From NCBI GenBank assembly GCA_009103225.1, contig RHPI01002568.1, forward strand, positions 464,177 to 528,176: 64,000 nucleotides of DNA. The letters are read 5' to 3'. The notes below the pieces were generated by a model. That model was given only the letters and a program-made list of their open reading frames with translations. It was not told the DNA's origin and searched no databases. Numbering within the stretch: the stretch's first letter is position 1; each line of letters starts with the position of its first letter. Below are positions 9,404 through 19,515 of the stretch, in pieces. The translations under genes were made by a program, and so were the position numbers. Source of the stretch: Chlorokybus atmophyticus (Eukaryota > Streptophyta > Chlorokybophyceae > Chlorokybales > Chlorokybaceae).

Positions 9404-10012
9404 AGTTAAGAAATAGTGTGCATGATATGAGTTCATGAAGCGCATGAAATGCGCGCCCATGAACTCAAGAACTCGTTAATGAGTTATGAGACTCTTGTGC
9501 CCCTAGTGCCTTGGGCACTTGAGGGCACAAGCACTCACTGGACGTGAGTTGTGAGTCACAAGCTCCTTATCTAGTCGCTTAAAACCCTAGCACGGCGGCG
9601 CCATCCTTGGCGTGGGTGGCGAGTGTGGTTTACTTGCATGCGCCCTATCTTTTACATGCGCTCAAACTAGGGAAACACTAAGTGTAATATATAGGCATGT
9701 CAACACCGAAGAGAAACACATTGCAGTTCCCAATATGCACCATATACAGTGACTTATGTAATAAGCTAGTCAACACATTAAAAAACCAGTCAAAGTCAAC
9801 TCTAGTCAACATTAGTCAACGGTCACATTCACCGCTAGTCTACATTAACCAACGGACAAAGTCAACACAGACCATAATGTCATAACTCCCATAGCTCCTG
9901 TTAACCGTATCTCCCATAGCATAACTGCCGCACATGGTCTAAGTAATATAAACAAGCTGACTGTACTATAAGCATACTATACAAACAAACCTTATATGCT
10001 TAACTTTAAACA
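9404..10012 (-). repeat. LTR family A interrupted by a DIRS terminal repeat
   Basis: The LTR starts near 9404 (first base changed, AGTTAAGAAA) and ends TTTAAACA at 10012. Between 9424 and 9635 the LTR sequence GTGTGCATG / TGCATGCGCCC is split by 210 bp of unrelated sequence identical in type to the A repeat of the DIRS element at 28048-28251. Without the insert it is about 400 bp and clearly older than the other copies. Confidence 0.85.
9425..9634 (+). mobile_element. Isolated DIRS-type A repeat (210 bp)
   Basis: Begins ATATGAGTTCATGAAGCGC, the exact 5' end of the DIRS element defined at 28251 (read on the minus strand there), and ends in GAGTGTGGTTTACT. It contains the palindromic stretch around GCGCATGAAATGCGC. 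No DIRS coding sequence accompanies it. Confidence 0.8.
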
Positions 10013-12900
10013 CATCTGGCGCATAAAAATACCACAATGCACCCCCTTTGCGTCACACAACAAATTTGCATAGAACTTGAGTATTACCTCCGGGCACAGC
10101 CGCAAGAGGCGCTCCCAACTTACAAGCACCACAGCTTGTGGTTTTGGCTGCGGGTCTGGCTGGGCTTATCGGGTTTCCAATGCGGCGCTGAGCAGTCTGC
10201 CAGCATGATGGGAATTCAACGCTTGTTCGCGCAGGGCTGCAGACCCGATCTACTTGCATTGTGGCAGCTGCAATTGGAGGGTAGATGTAGGAGCAAGGTT
10301 TCTACTCTTTGTTGTTAGGTGTAGCACTATGGTTGTGCACAGTTCAACTTATTGGTATAATGCTAGAATTGCTGTATGGAATTGATTGAGAGCGACAATA
10401 AATTTATTCTGATATTGTGCCAGTATTGGTTGAATACAGCATTAGCATGCTGACAATATCAGCTTGCGCCAATAATGGCTTATAACTATAGTTGCCTTAA
10501 TCACATGTGCCAGCATTAGCACATGGTGTTCAAGTGCTAGCACTGGCATAAACTCTCGTATACCGGTGCTGGATTGAGTATTGTGCCAAGCATGGCACCA
10601 ACTTGTTGTGCCAGCTACAACCTATATTGGGCGTGCTAGTGCTGGCATCAAACTACTTGTGCCAGCGACCAATATGTGAATTAGTGACCTGTACCGTTAC
10701 GAGTGGTTTTCTACCAGCTTTACATGGTATTGGGCCCAAACCCAAAAAGCCCGTGCCAGTTATGGCACACGTGGTGTGTGCTAGTATTGGCTCGAGCTGC
10801 AGGATCCATGTCTCAGCGAGTCGTTTAGGCAAGATTATCTTATCATACAGACGAGTGCACTGTTTGCAAGCCGGCAACTCTTGGTGGGGTGCAGATGCGA
10901 GCGGCGCCACAATTATGTGATGTGTGTCTCGCCATATCATGGTGTCTGTTGCTACGTGCCTTGCATTAAATAACAATGATGATTGTCAAGCTGCGCGCAT
11001 GCATGCACTACCATAATAAAGTGCATGACCTATTACACTGGTTACACGTGCACTTCTACCACTTGTGGCGGCTACCTCGTCATCAATACAGCCGTGGGCT
11101 CAGCGCAGCTGGTTTCTTAGCTCTCCGCAGCTATACTATACTTCTCGTGCACGTGCACACACATATGGTGCTATTGTCACTGTAGTTTTGGCTAGTCTTC
11201 CAGGCTGCAGCTTGCCTCCGGTAAATGCCTCACCCCTGTGCACGCGCGATCGGAGCACCCATGCCGGTTCGTCGCATTGTTGTCACTAGGATGCCAACAT
11301 GTGGGGGCCGAATAACCTCTATCAGTAAAGGCAAGAAGAAAGGGTATATATCCGCGGTGCAAAAGCACGCGAGCAATTGCTAAATTGCGTTATGTATAGC
11401 TTGCAATATCTTTGACTATTGAGTTTCACATGGATACTTCGGCTGTTCAAAGTCTTAATAATTGTTTGCTAGTTGCACTGTGCGTGTGTTAATGCGTGCC
11501 CGTGCAGGCGAGCTTGCACGCCATTGGCCACTGCCGCACCATGCTGCAGATCAGCGGCCAAAGCAGGTCACACCCTGTCAACTCGCAACTTGCCATCTGC
11601 TAAGGCAGGCAGCCAACCTGCACTTATGTGTCATTGCATAGTGATGCGGCGTTGTCGCCTGCAATCTATGGCCTGCCGACACACACCTCAAGCCAAATAC
11701 GCAGTTAAGATAGCGCCCAGCAACAGCTAATGCACCACTTGCTTGTGCGACCAGGCCATGGCTAGCTGCATCGCTGTGTGACACCTTGATATTAACATTA
11801 TACAATGATGACCAACTAATAAATGTGTTTGTTTTATTAGTTGTGTGCAATGCCGCACTTGTCTCAGAAAGGGCACACTTGCTCAAGTGCCCTGTCGGTC
11901 ACAACTGCGATTTATGACGCACTGCGTAACAAGGGATTATTAAAGTCACGAGAGGCGGATTATATAGTGAGCGGGGAACAAACGGGCTTTTTATCTTTTG
12001 CTTGTTGAGACACGCAAATGCTGCATAAACCCAATAACATCGGCGCAGAGAAGCGACACGCAACTCTTGCTAGAACGGTTGTTACTGTGAGGGGCCAACT
12101 AAGATCATTGAGCTTGATATACGCTCTATGGTTGTGATCGTAAGCCACCAGACGCTCCCATGTCTGTGGTTGATATTATCAATGTGTATTGATTGAGAGC
12201 CATTGACAAAATCAGCTAAACATTTGGAAAATTAAAACCATTGCTGCGGCCAACGGCCAATGATCATTTGTCGCGGCAGGTTGTACCCAATAATGCCCAT
12301 GCCTCCATGGTAATGCTACTTTGCACCGCACATCACCAGCGATCTATGACTTTGGTGGCGCGCGGTGCAACGCTATGCACATCGGGGCAGGGGCAACTTT
12401 TTTGATGGCCGCGCTGCGTTATCCGCCGAAATTGAAATGGCCCGGCTAACATGAGACAACGCCAGGCACAATGCATTAAGTGAAGCTGCACTCAAGCAAA
12501 AGTGAGTCTTCCACATAGCATCAGGCCAATGTATAGACACGACTCTATTTAACCACGCTTGTGTCCGCGGAAAGCAATACCAAATGCTGACATGCTCTCG
12601 CATCGCAGCAACAGCTGCCCATGAAGTGCTTGTGGAGTGCATGTCCTCTCCATCTGCTGGCAAGGATAGCAAATGCTAACGCCGAGCTTGGGAACTGGTC
12701 AATGCCTGCCCAATTGTGGCGATCAATGCCCCAATAATGGCCAGTAACATGCCTCAAAGTACTGCTGCTGCTGGAGCATCCATTGTGACTCTGCACACAC
12801 AAAAGGCTAAGAACTAACGGGACTAAGTGAACAGCGACACACGCACACGCACAGGTCGCTTCGCACACACATGCATATGCCAACTCCCACTGTGCATGCG
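10013..12900. other. Unassigned region, no confident gene
   Basis: Short open stretches exist but none shows a recognisable domain. 10410-10800 holds about eight degenerate copies of GTGCYAG-YN(3-4)-TGGC. The minus strand at 12373-12672 has a stretch with a faint PIF/Harbinger-like look that was not accepted. The region is probably old, eroded repeat DNA. Confidence 0.5.
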
Positions 12901-12908
12901 CGAGCACG

Positions 12909-13005
<97 letters not shown>

Positions 13006-13006
13006 N
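12909..13006. repeat. 97-nt poly(C) run ending in an unknown base
   Basis: C runs unbroken from 12909 to 13005 and is followed by a single N. The flanks are CA-rich. Either this is a true long homopolymer or the edge of an unresolved assembly join. Similar C runs border the gaps at 50189-50359 and 61666-61751. Confidence 0.9.
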
Positions 13007-13380
13007 GCACACATTGAGAACCAACACACACTAACACATAGACGCACGCACGCTGACTCTGATATTGCACACACAATACTAGAGCAAACTCCTGCGCACA
13101 CGCACACACATGGACACGTACGCATGCCTACCTGTAGTTGTCAACTTTCAAGCAGCTGCTCCCACCCACATGCTGCCCCCCGCCGCCGCCGCCGCCGCCG
13201 CTGCTGCCACCCACCACGCCGCCTTCCAGGCCGCCACAGCCGCCTCCAGTGTGAGCAAACCCTACACCAGTATCGCGAGAAACGACGTAAACTTTTGTGA
13301 ATCTAACTGCCAAAAACATACTCTGAACCCGGCAGTAAGATTTAGGGGGACGATCGCTTAACTGTGCTAACATGGCAAGG

Positions 13381-13704
13381 TTAGGCGCTGTTAACCTTTG
13401 CACCTTTAACCTTAGATGTAAAGACCCTCTTAGTCGAGGAAGCTGGTGCAGCCCCGCCGCGCGCCGACGCTCTCGCTGTAGCCGCCGCTAACACCTCCGT
13501 GCCTCCGTGGAGCGCACCAAACGCGAGGTAGCTTCCGGAGCTGCTAGGCACATCCCTCCCTCCGCTCTCGGGCCACTTCCCTCGCTCAAGCATGCACTTA
13601 AACGATGCATACTCGGATTGCATCACCGCTAGGGCTCTTGTCACCTCTAACATCTTTAAGGCTCTTCCTTCACACCCGAGTGAGCACCTGCTGCACCTTC
13701 TCAT
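13381..13704 (-). CDS. Possible second reading frame downstream of the zinc-knuckle gag
   Basis: An open stretch of 107 codons overlaps the end of the gag at 13701 in another frame, an arrangement seen where pol follows gag by frameshift. The sequence (for example TRALAVMQSEYASFKCMLER) has no recognisable protease or RT motif, and it ends at 13381 without further pol sequence. It may simply be non-coding. Confidence 0.25.
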   Translation of the reverse strand: MRRCSRCSLGCEGRALKMLEVTRALAVMQSEYASFKCMLERGKWPESGGRDVPSSSGSYLAFGALHGGTEVLAAATARASARGGAAPASSTKRVFTSKVKGAKVNSA

Positions 13705-14780
13705 GCTTGTAGAAACAGCTCTGGGTGCTTACACCAGCACTTGGCCTCAGCGTGCCCTCCCTTCTTGCAATGAGAACACACGTCCTTCTTGCCACCCTTC
13801 CCACAATTCTTTGCAATGTGACCTTGCTTGCCGCACGACCCGCATTTAGCATCCGACACACCTTCCACACTCGTGTTGTTGGCGTGCGAGAGCTGCCCGG
13901 ATTTGCCGTCAGCTGCTTTGCTCGCTGCCACGGGCTTGGAAGAGCTCTTCTCCTCCAATGCTTCAAGCAACTTCAACCCACGACGCTGCCGGTCGATGTT
14001 TTTGAGGTACTCATGCTGAATCTCGGCCATCTCGACCACCTTAAACAACTCCGCAAGCGTGTACGTACCAAACTCTGGCTGAGTGGTAAACATGGTCTCC
14101 ACCTTCAGCCTCAAGTCCCCCCCAAGCTGTTGAAGGTACACCACCCCTGCGGTCTGCTCCGTCATCATCTTGTAGTCCGTGTCCGTCAAGAGCTTGAGCA
14201 TATGCGTGTACATCATCCTCGCCGTCTCACCGGTGTGGCGCTTGAAGTAGCTCAGCTCGCGAACCTTGGCAGGGGTTGATTGTGGGAAAGTCTTCCTCAG
14301 AAGCGTTTTGAACTTAGTCACGGGCTGCTCCTTCTTCCACTCCGCCTCAAACTCAGCCGGTGCACCCACGCGCAACGCCCTCTCTCGCATCTCCAGCTGC
14401 TCCTTGAACTCTCTCCACGTGCTCAAGGCTTCATCTTTAAGTTATCGAGGCAGCATCTTGAAGGCCTTGTGCTCCTCCCACCCCGACTTGTCGCGGTACT
14501 CCCATTGGACCATCTCAGAGTCGAAGCGATCGATGGAGACGTGTCGGTCCGCCGTGCCGGGCCTCCCACGGAACTTTGGTGTGCTATCCATGGCTGAAGC
14601 TGAGTCAAACACCACCCCACCCTCGTCTTCGTAATCGGACTCCTCGTCACTTGAAGACTCCACCTCTTTAGCGACGCCCTCCACCACCGAAGTGATCGCC
14701 CTTCTCGGCGCTCTTTTCTTCGAAGCCGCTTGCGTGGGTCTCTCGTGCCAGTCCTCACCAGTCCGTAGGGGCAGGAACAC
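13701..14780 (-). pseudogene. Retrotransposon gag with two CCHC zinc knuckles, one premature stop
   Basis: From the ATG at 14780 to the stop at 13701 the minus strand gives one reading frame of 360 codons broken only by a TAA near 14442-14444. The first part is acidic (SSSDEESDYEDEGG), then comes a helical capsid-like region (for example VTKFKTLLRKTFPQSTPAKV), and the C-terminus holds two knuckles, CGSCGKQGHIAKNC and CSHCKKGGHAEAKC. This is the capsid/nucleocapsid layout of LTR-retrotransposon gag. The second knuckle keeps the C-C-H-C order. With a single in-frame stop this is a recently disabled copy or one needing read-through. No pol follows on its 3' side (13.4-12.9 kb). Confidence 0.75.
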
Positions 14781-14849
14781 GCTTGCTTCTCACTTCAACT
14801 CGAGCAAACTCATCTGATGGGTTGAGCCTTGGTTAGCTTGTGTGACAGT

Positions 14850-15375
14850 TGGTTGAATGCAAGTGAAAAATGCGTGTCTCCTTGCAAAAGAAAGGCAAGG
14901 TGACCCCAACTTGACTTGCACTCAGCCGTTTGCTCATACAACTCAGTCCTCACACATGCTAAGGCAGCTCATACGGTGCATCAAGGTCGTAAGTCGGGTA
15001 AAGGCTCAGTTGCAGGTGCTCGGCCTCGCTGCCCCCTATGCGCATCATATAGTACACATTGCGAGCAACGCTATAGCACAGCACCGTGCGTCCATGTAGC
15101 TATTCTTCCATAGTGAGTAAGGCACGCTCAAGTCCAAGTAACTTGCGATATGTTGATGAAATTAAGCACTCATCTGTTGGTAATGTGCCTTTCACCACGG
15201 GGGTAGCTGTGCTATGGTGCACTAGTCCCCGACCAGTGCCGCTAGCATCTACGAGCTGGACCATGTCTGGCTGCATTTTCGGCTACATAAATGCCATCTT
15301 CATCACCTCAAAGTGGTATAGCAACCACGTCAACTCAAGTCCACCTTGCGCAGAACTATGTTTGAACTCCAGGAG
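14850..15375 (-). pseudogene. DIRS RNase H fragment, split from 17728-17851 by an LTR element
   Basis: On the minus strand a decayed copy of the DIRS RNase H is readable: a VDASGTG block near 15240-15260, followed by TYRKLLGLERALLTMEE-like sequence and VYYMMRIGGSEAEHLQ. It aligns with the better plus-strand copy at 20310-20580. It ends at 15375, where the LTR element 15376-17727 is inserted with the target duplication AGGAG, and resumes at 17728-17851. Confidence 0.75.
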
Positions 15376-15773
15376 TGTTAAATGTTATAGCTTGTTGAAA
15401 GTACATGTATAGGCGGCGCCTACATGTAGTTGGTACGATCAGCTTAACCTTTATAGTTACGGGAGTTACGAGAGTTACGAGAGTTACGGGAGTTACGGGA
15501 GTTACGGCAGTTATGGTCAACCATGGTCAACTTTGACTTTGACCGTTGACTTTGACCATTGACTAGTGTTGACTAGTGTTGACTTTGACCAGAGTTGACT
15601 AGAGTTGACTAGTGCTTAGTAGCATAGTATATAAGACACTGTATACTGCTTAATACAGTGGGTCGCACATTGTCTCTGTAGTTGGCGTGCTTGCTGCACT
15701 TGTCCTTAGTGTGTGCACACTTGTATGTAGGAGGCAAATACACACACACTAGGCGCATCACTAGTTCTCAACA
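15376..15773 (+). repeat. LTR family B, 5' LTR of complete element
   Basis: 398 bp, starts TGTTAAATG, ends CTCAACA. Near its start is the palindromic TACATGTATAGGCGGCGCC / TACATGTA region; then GTTACG repeats, ten TTGAC(C/T) motifs between about 15530 and 15620, TATATAAG near 15630, and the hairpin CACTGTAT...ATACAGTG. It differs from the 3' LTR at 17330-17727 at three positions, so insertion is recent. Confidence 0.95.
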
Positions 15774-15787
15774 GGTTATGGGCCCAC
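15774..15787 (+). other. Primer binding site for internal initiator tRNA-Met
   Basis: GGTTATGGGCCCAC lies immediately after the LTR. Its complement GTGGGCCCATAACC equals the anticodon arm of plant-type initiator tRNA-Met. The use of an internal tRNA segment is known from Drosophila copia and yeast Ty5. Confidence 0.75.
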
Positions 15788-15895
15788 ACTCGCTTGTGTG
15801 ATTGCTTGTGCTAGTGAGAGAAAGTGTTGAGCATAGGCGCCTACTAGTAGAGTGTTCTTGGGGAGAGGGTGAGTTGTACTATTGTGTAGCAAGCA

Positions 15896-16681
15896 ATGGC
15901 TGACACAGATAGGATGCCCATCGAGTCCCTTGATCTGCACAACTACGCTTCATGGTCACTGAAGATGAAGTTGGTGCTGATCCGCAAGAAGCTCTGGAGT
16001 TTTGTCGACCCCACCTCCTCCACATCATTGCGGCCAAGAACAGGTGACACTGGTACCTGGACAGAGAACTCACAATCAGCTTTTGCGCTGATAGGCTTGC
16101 ACGTTAAAGACTTTCATCTCCCTCTTATTGCGGATTGCAAGACTGGACGTGAGGCGTGGGCGGTCTTCGACACCCTCTTCAAGGCCAATAGCAATGCGCG
16201 CAAGTTGCAGCTGAGACGCAAGCTGACACTTCTGAAGATGGAGCACAACGAGCCAATATAGAAGTACATCTCGCGTGCAAGGGAGCTTTGGCAAGACCTT
16301 GCAGCAGTGGGCCACGACGTGAAGGAAGAGGAGGTGATGTGGGCAGTCTTAGCTGGCTTAGGAAAGAGCTTTGCTACGCTAGTGACTGTGTTGGAGTCCT
16401 CAGATGTGGTTTTGAAGTTTGCTGATGTAGTGCCTAAGCTGCTAGCTGTGGAAGGCAAGTTGGATGTTCAGGAGATAGAGAATGGTGGAGAACCTATCGC
16501 ACTATCTGCCTCATCTTCTCAACACACACGCAGCAGGAGCAAAGCAGGTGGTGGGAAACCATCACGTGACAAAGAGTGTCACTACTGCAAGATGAAGGGC
16601 CACTTCATTCGCGAGTGCCAAAAGAGGATCCACGATGAGGCAACCAAGGAGGAGCACGCCACGATGGCGATTGCTTTCTAG
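15896..16681 (+). pseudogene. Copia-type gag of family B, one internal TAG
   Basis: From the ATG at 15896 a single frame of 262 codons ends at TAG 16679-16681, interrupted only by a TAG at 16259-16261. Domains in order: the N-terminal motif NYASWSLKMKLVLIRKKLW (about residues 17-35), a UBN2-like capsid region (FDTLFKANSNARKLQLRRK, then YISRARELWQDLAAVGHDVK and VLAGLGKSFATLV), and a nucleocapsid knuckle CHYCKMKGHFIREC. All four metal ligands are kept here, whereas the copies at 28.7 and 32.2 kb have Tyr in place of the second Cys. The other copies have CAG where this copy has TAG, so the stop is private to it. The protein would form the particle. Confidence 0.85.
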
Positions 16682-17329
16682 CATTGGTGAGGACCTCAAG
16701 GAGTTGCAGTGGATGGTGTTCGTCCGTCCTCTCCCACTGCAAGAGCGCGTGAAGGACATGCGTAGACGGAGGTCGCAGACACAAAGGTCTGTGAGAGTTA
16801 CTGCTAGCCTATGAGTAGTTGCTGGTGTTGAGCTGCATACATTAGAGGTTGCATTGCTGTTGAGTTGTTTTTTGGTAGCACACAGGTGTGCGGTACTGGA
16901 TAGAACACTTCAATTGATTGGCATGCAAGGACTTAGTTGTATAGCTAGCTAACAGGAGATGGGATGGGTGCTTTCCTTGGTAGAAGGGTCTGATCAACCC
17001 TTGCACGGCCTACACTCTGGTACAGCATTGCTAAGGTAGAGAACTCAGTGTAGTTTATAGCATAGTTTGCCATTGAGGGAGTCCTCGAAACCACCTGAGC
17101 AAGGTCAGGCGTGGCGTGGTGGAACCTGATGCGACAACTATGAGGAGGAAACAAGGAGTATTGGAACCTTGTAATCCTGGTGGCAGCATGAGGAGAAAGA
17201 TGGTGTCATGGAGATAAGCATCAAGTCCGTGGGAGCAACAGATCCGTGGGAGTGTTCAATGGAGTAAGTTAATGTGGGTAAGCTTGCGAGAAGAACTTGG
17301 AGTTCAAGGTCAAGCTGCTCGCGTGGGAG

Positions 17330-17727
17330 TGTTAAATGTTATAGTTTGTTGAAAGTACATGTATAGGCGGCGCCTACATGTAGTTGGTACGATCAGCTTA
17401 ACCTTTATAGTTACGGGAGTTACGAGAGTTACGAGAGTTACGGGAGTTACGGGAGTTACGGCAGTAATGGTCAACCATGGTCAACTTTGACTTTGACCGT
17501 TGACTTTGACCATTGACTAGTGTTGACTAGTGTTGACTTTGACCAGAGTTGACTAGAGTTGACTAGTGCTTAGTAGCATGGTATATAAGACACTGTATAC
17601 TGCTTAATACAGTGGGTCGCACATTGTCTCTGTAGTTGGCGTGCTTGCTGCACTTGTCCTTAGTGTGTGCACACTTGTATGTAGGAGGCAAATACACACA
17701 CACTAGGCGCATCACTAGTTCTCAACA
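17330..17727 (+). repeat. LTR family B, 3' LTR of complete element
   Basis: 398 bp, TGTTAAATG to CTCAACA, followed by the target duplication AGGAG. Differences from the 5' LTR: one C/T near the start, one T/A before the TTGAC run, and one A/G just before the TATA box. Confidence 0.95.
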
Positions 17728-17851
17728 AGGAGCAGTGCGTCTTAGTTAAGCGGCATGTATGCCAAGTTATAAGTTTGACTGCAGGCCCTTACACAGGGAA
17801 CATACATCTTAGCTTGCCATAAATCCCGGCCAGCAATTTTATTAGGACATG
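17728..17851 (-). pseudogene. DIRS RT fragment, other half of 14850-15375
   Basis: The minus strand matches the DIRS RT C-terminal part seen on the plus strand at 20090-20210 (core LITWHTCRL-like sequence). It is continuous with 15375 when the LTR element is removed, and it is cut on its other side by the family A LTR starting at 17852. Confidence 0.7.
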
Positions 17852-18244
17852 TGTTGAGTACTAGGATGCATGTATGCGCCCTACCTTAGACACGCGCTCA
17901 GACCAAGGGAACACTAAGTGTAACATATAAGCAAAGAAGTATATTCGTACCGCAGTTTCCGCCTATATGCGCCACAAACAGAGACTTATATACTAAGCTA
18001 GTTAAGATTAGGAAGAACTAGTCAATGTCAACGTTAGTCAACAGTCAAAGTTAATATTGGTCAACACTATTCAACATTTAAAGTCAAAGTTGACCAAAGC
18101 TGTCACAACTCCCATATTTTCCACAACTTCTGTTGACTGCAACTCCCATAGCGTAACCGCTGCATATAGTTTAAGTAACATCAACAAGTTGACTGTACTA
18201 TAAGCATACTATACTAGCAAACCTCATATGCTTAGCCTTCAAAA
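17852..18244 (-). repeat. LTR family A (minus), 3' LTR of element 17852-19515
   Basis: Starts TGTTGAGTAC and ends CCTTCAAAA (last bases changed). It keeps the GTCAA run, the TATATACTAAGC region and the CTATACTAGCAAACC block. It is more diverged than the copies at 1030 or 30765. Confidence 0.85.
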
Positions 18245-19060
18245 CTTTCACATAGGTAGATTACTCCATGCACCTGCATATCAACATGCACAAGCTCCCA
18301 CGCTTTCATTGTCTTGTAGGTTAACCTGAAATTTCTGCCCCACCACATGATGCTAGCATCAACCTCAAGCTGCTCGCTCCCAATGCTTGTCATCATCTCT
18401 GCAAACTGCTCGCTTGCAAATAGTGTACCTCGAGCACAATTATGGAATGCTCCATGCCATGCTTGCAGAGTATAACCCCCACGCTTCTTGCGCTCAACTA
18501 CTCCTCTCCTAGCCATGTTTAAGCGTCACGCTTGAACACCATGCGGCTAAATCAGCAGCTCCCACGCGCTCCTCACACGCCCTGCATATACTTCACGCAC
18601 TGCAACACTCCAAGCTAGAATACACCAGCTCCCGCATACGAAGAACGCCTCCTCCACCAAATATTGCTCGCACTCGGCACCAAGCTAAATTCACCCAGCT
18701 TCCATCAAAACCAGGAGATTGCCACCATCTCTTTATTCTTCTCTCCAACCTACACCATAGCCCTAGAATGCAATTCTCTCACCCTTCTTACAATTGGTGC
18801 TCCCGGAGGTGGATGTCTTCTCTTGAGGACATTGATGCTTGAAGTGACCACACTCGCCACAGTGCCAACACTCCTTTCCATCACCATAAGTGCCTTTCTT
18901 TCCTTCTTTCGGCCATGTTGCCTCCCTCCCCACGGGCACTTCCTCCTTGGGGTCCACATACTTCTACATGTCCTTGTGTACAAGCAACAACACCATCTTG
19001 ATACTCCATATACTGTAGTTGTCCATGTCCAATGGCTTGATGATCACCTTGCTGTTGACC
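18232..19060 (-). pseudogene. Internally deleted copia-type gag, family A
   Basis: The minus strand encodes the gag N-terminal W-S-I-K-M motif near 19000, then after PKEEVPVGREATWPKEGKK jumps directly to the zinc knuckle CWHCGECGHFKHQC (about 18870-18830), so the whole capsid region present at 8021-8416 is missing. Further left, 18516-18232 gives an open stretch ending WELVHVDMQVHG that also exists at 30533-30777. The capsid deletion means this copy could not form particles. Confidence 0.7.
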
Positions 19061-19169
19061 ATACCCCCGATTGAGTTGCCCCTCCATTAAACGCAGAAAC
19101 TTGCAACCAACTCCCCTACCAGCAACCACAACTTCACACGCTCTCATGTGTATGTGTGGGCCCATATTT

Positions 19170-19515
19170 TGTTAAAACCTAGTGTGCATGTATGCGCCCT
19201 CATACATGCGCTCACACTAAGGGAACATCGCATGTAATATATGAGCATGTCAATGCCAAAGAAAAATGTATTGCGGTTCCCACCTGTATGCACCACATAT
19301 AGTGACTTATATACTAAACTAATCAACACCAGAAGGAAAGTCAAAGTCAACTCTAGTCAACACTAGCTAACGGTTAAAGTCAAGACTAGTCAACATTAGT
19401 CAACGGTCAAAATTGATCATAACTGTCGTATCTTCTATAATTCCCATAACTCCTATTGATAGTACCTCCCATAGCGTTTTCGCCGCACGTGGTCTAAGTA
19501 ATATTGACAAGCTGA
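19170..19515 (-). repeat. LTR family A (minus), truncated 5' LTR
   Basis: Begins TGTTAAAACC at 19170 and follows the family to AAGCTGACAC, where the outer ~60 bp with the CTATACTAGC block are absent. Confidence 0.8.

Larger units (their letters stand above)
15376..17727 (+). mobile_element. Complete non-autonomous LTR retrotransposon with gag only, TSD AGGAG
   Basis: Two 398-bp LTRs enclose 1,556 bp of internal sequence; AGGAG is present at 15371-15375 and again at 17728-17732. The internal part holds a primer site, one gag reading frame and about 650 bp without coding potential, then GCGTGGGAG just before the 3' LTR (polypurine-tract position). There is no protease, integrase or RT, matching the class called TR-GAG (terminal-repeat elements with a GAG domain). 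It must have been copied by enzymes supplied in trans. The target was a DIRS RT/RNase H remnant. Confidence 0.92.
17852..19515 (-). mobile_element. Family A LTR-gag-LTR element, minus orientation, truncated 5' LTR
   Basis: From right to left: a 5' LTR (19170-19515, missing its outer end), a degraded primer site near 19157-19169, a gag with internal deletion, an open stretch (18516-18232) and the 3' LTR. No pol is present. The missing LTR end joins DIRS RT sequence at about 19516. The flanks carry no target duplication, consistent with loss of one end. Confidence 0.8.

Noticed and set aside
12180-12672. Possible PIF/Harbinger transposase remnant on the minus strand
   Set aside because: A few residues resemble the N-terminal part of such transposases, but there is no DDE residue and frames shift often; too weak to call.
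12827-13300. Long proline- or glycine-rich open frames
   Set aside because: They are translations of the poly(C) run at 12909-13005 and its flanks, not genes.
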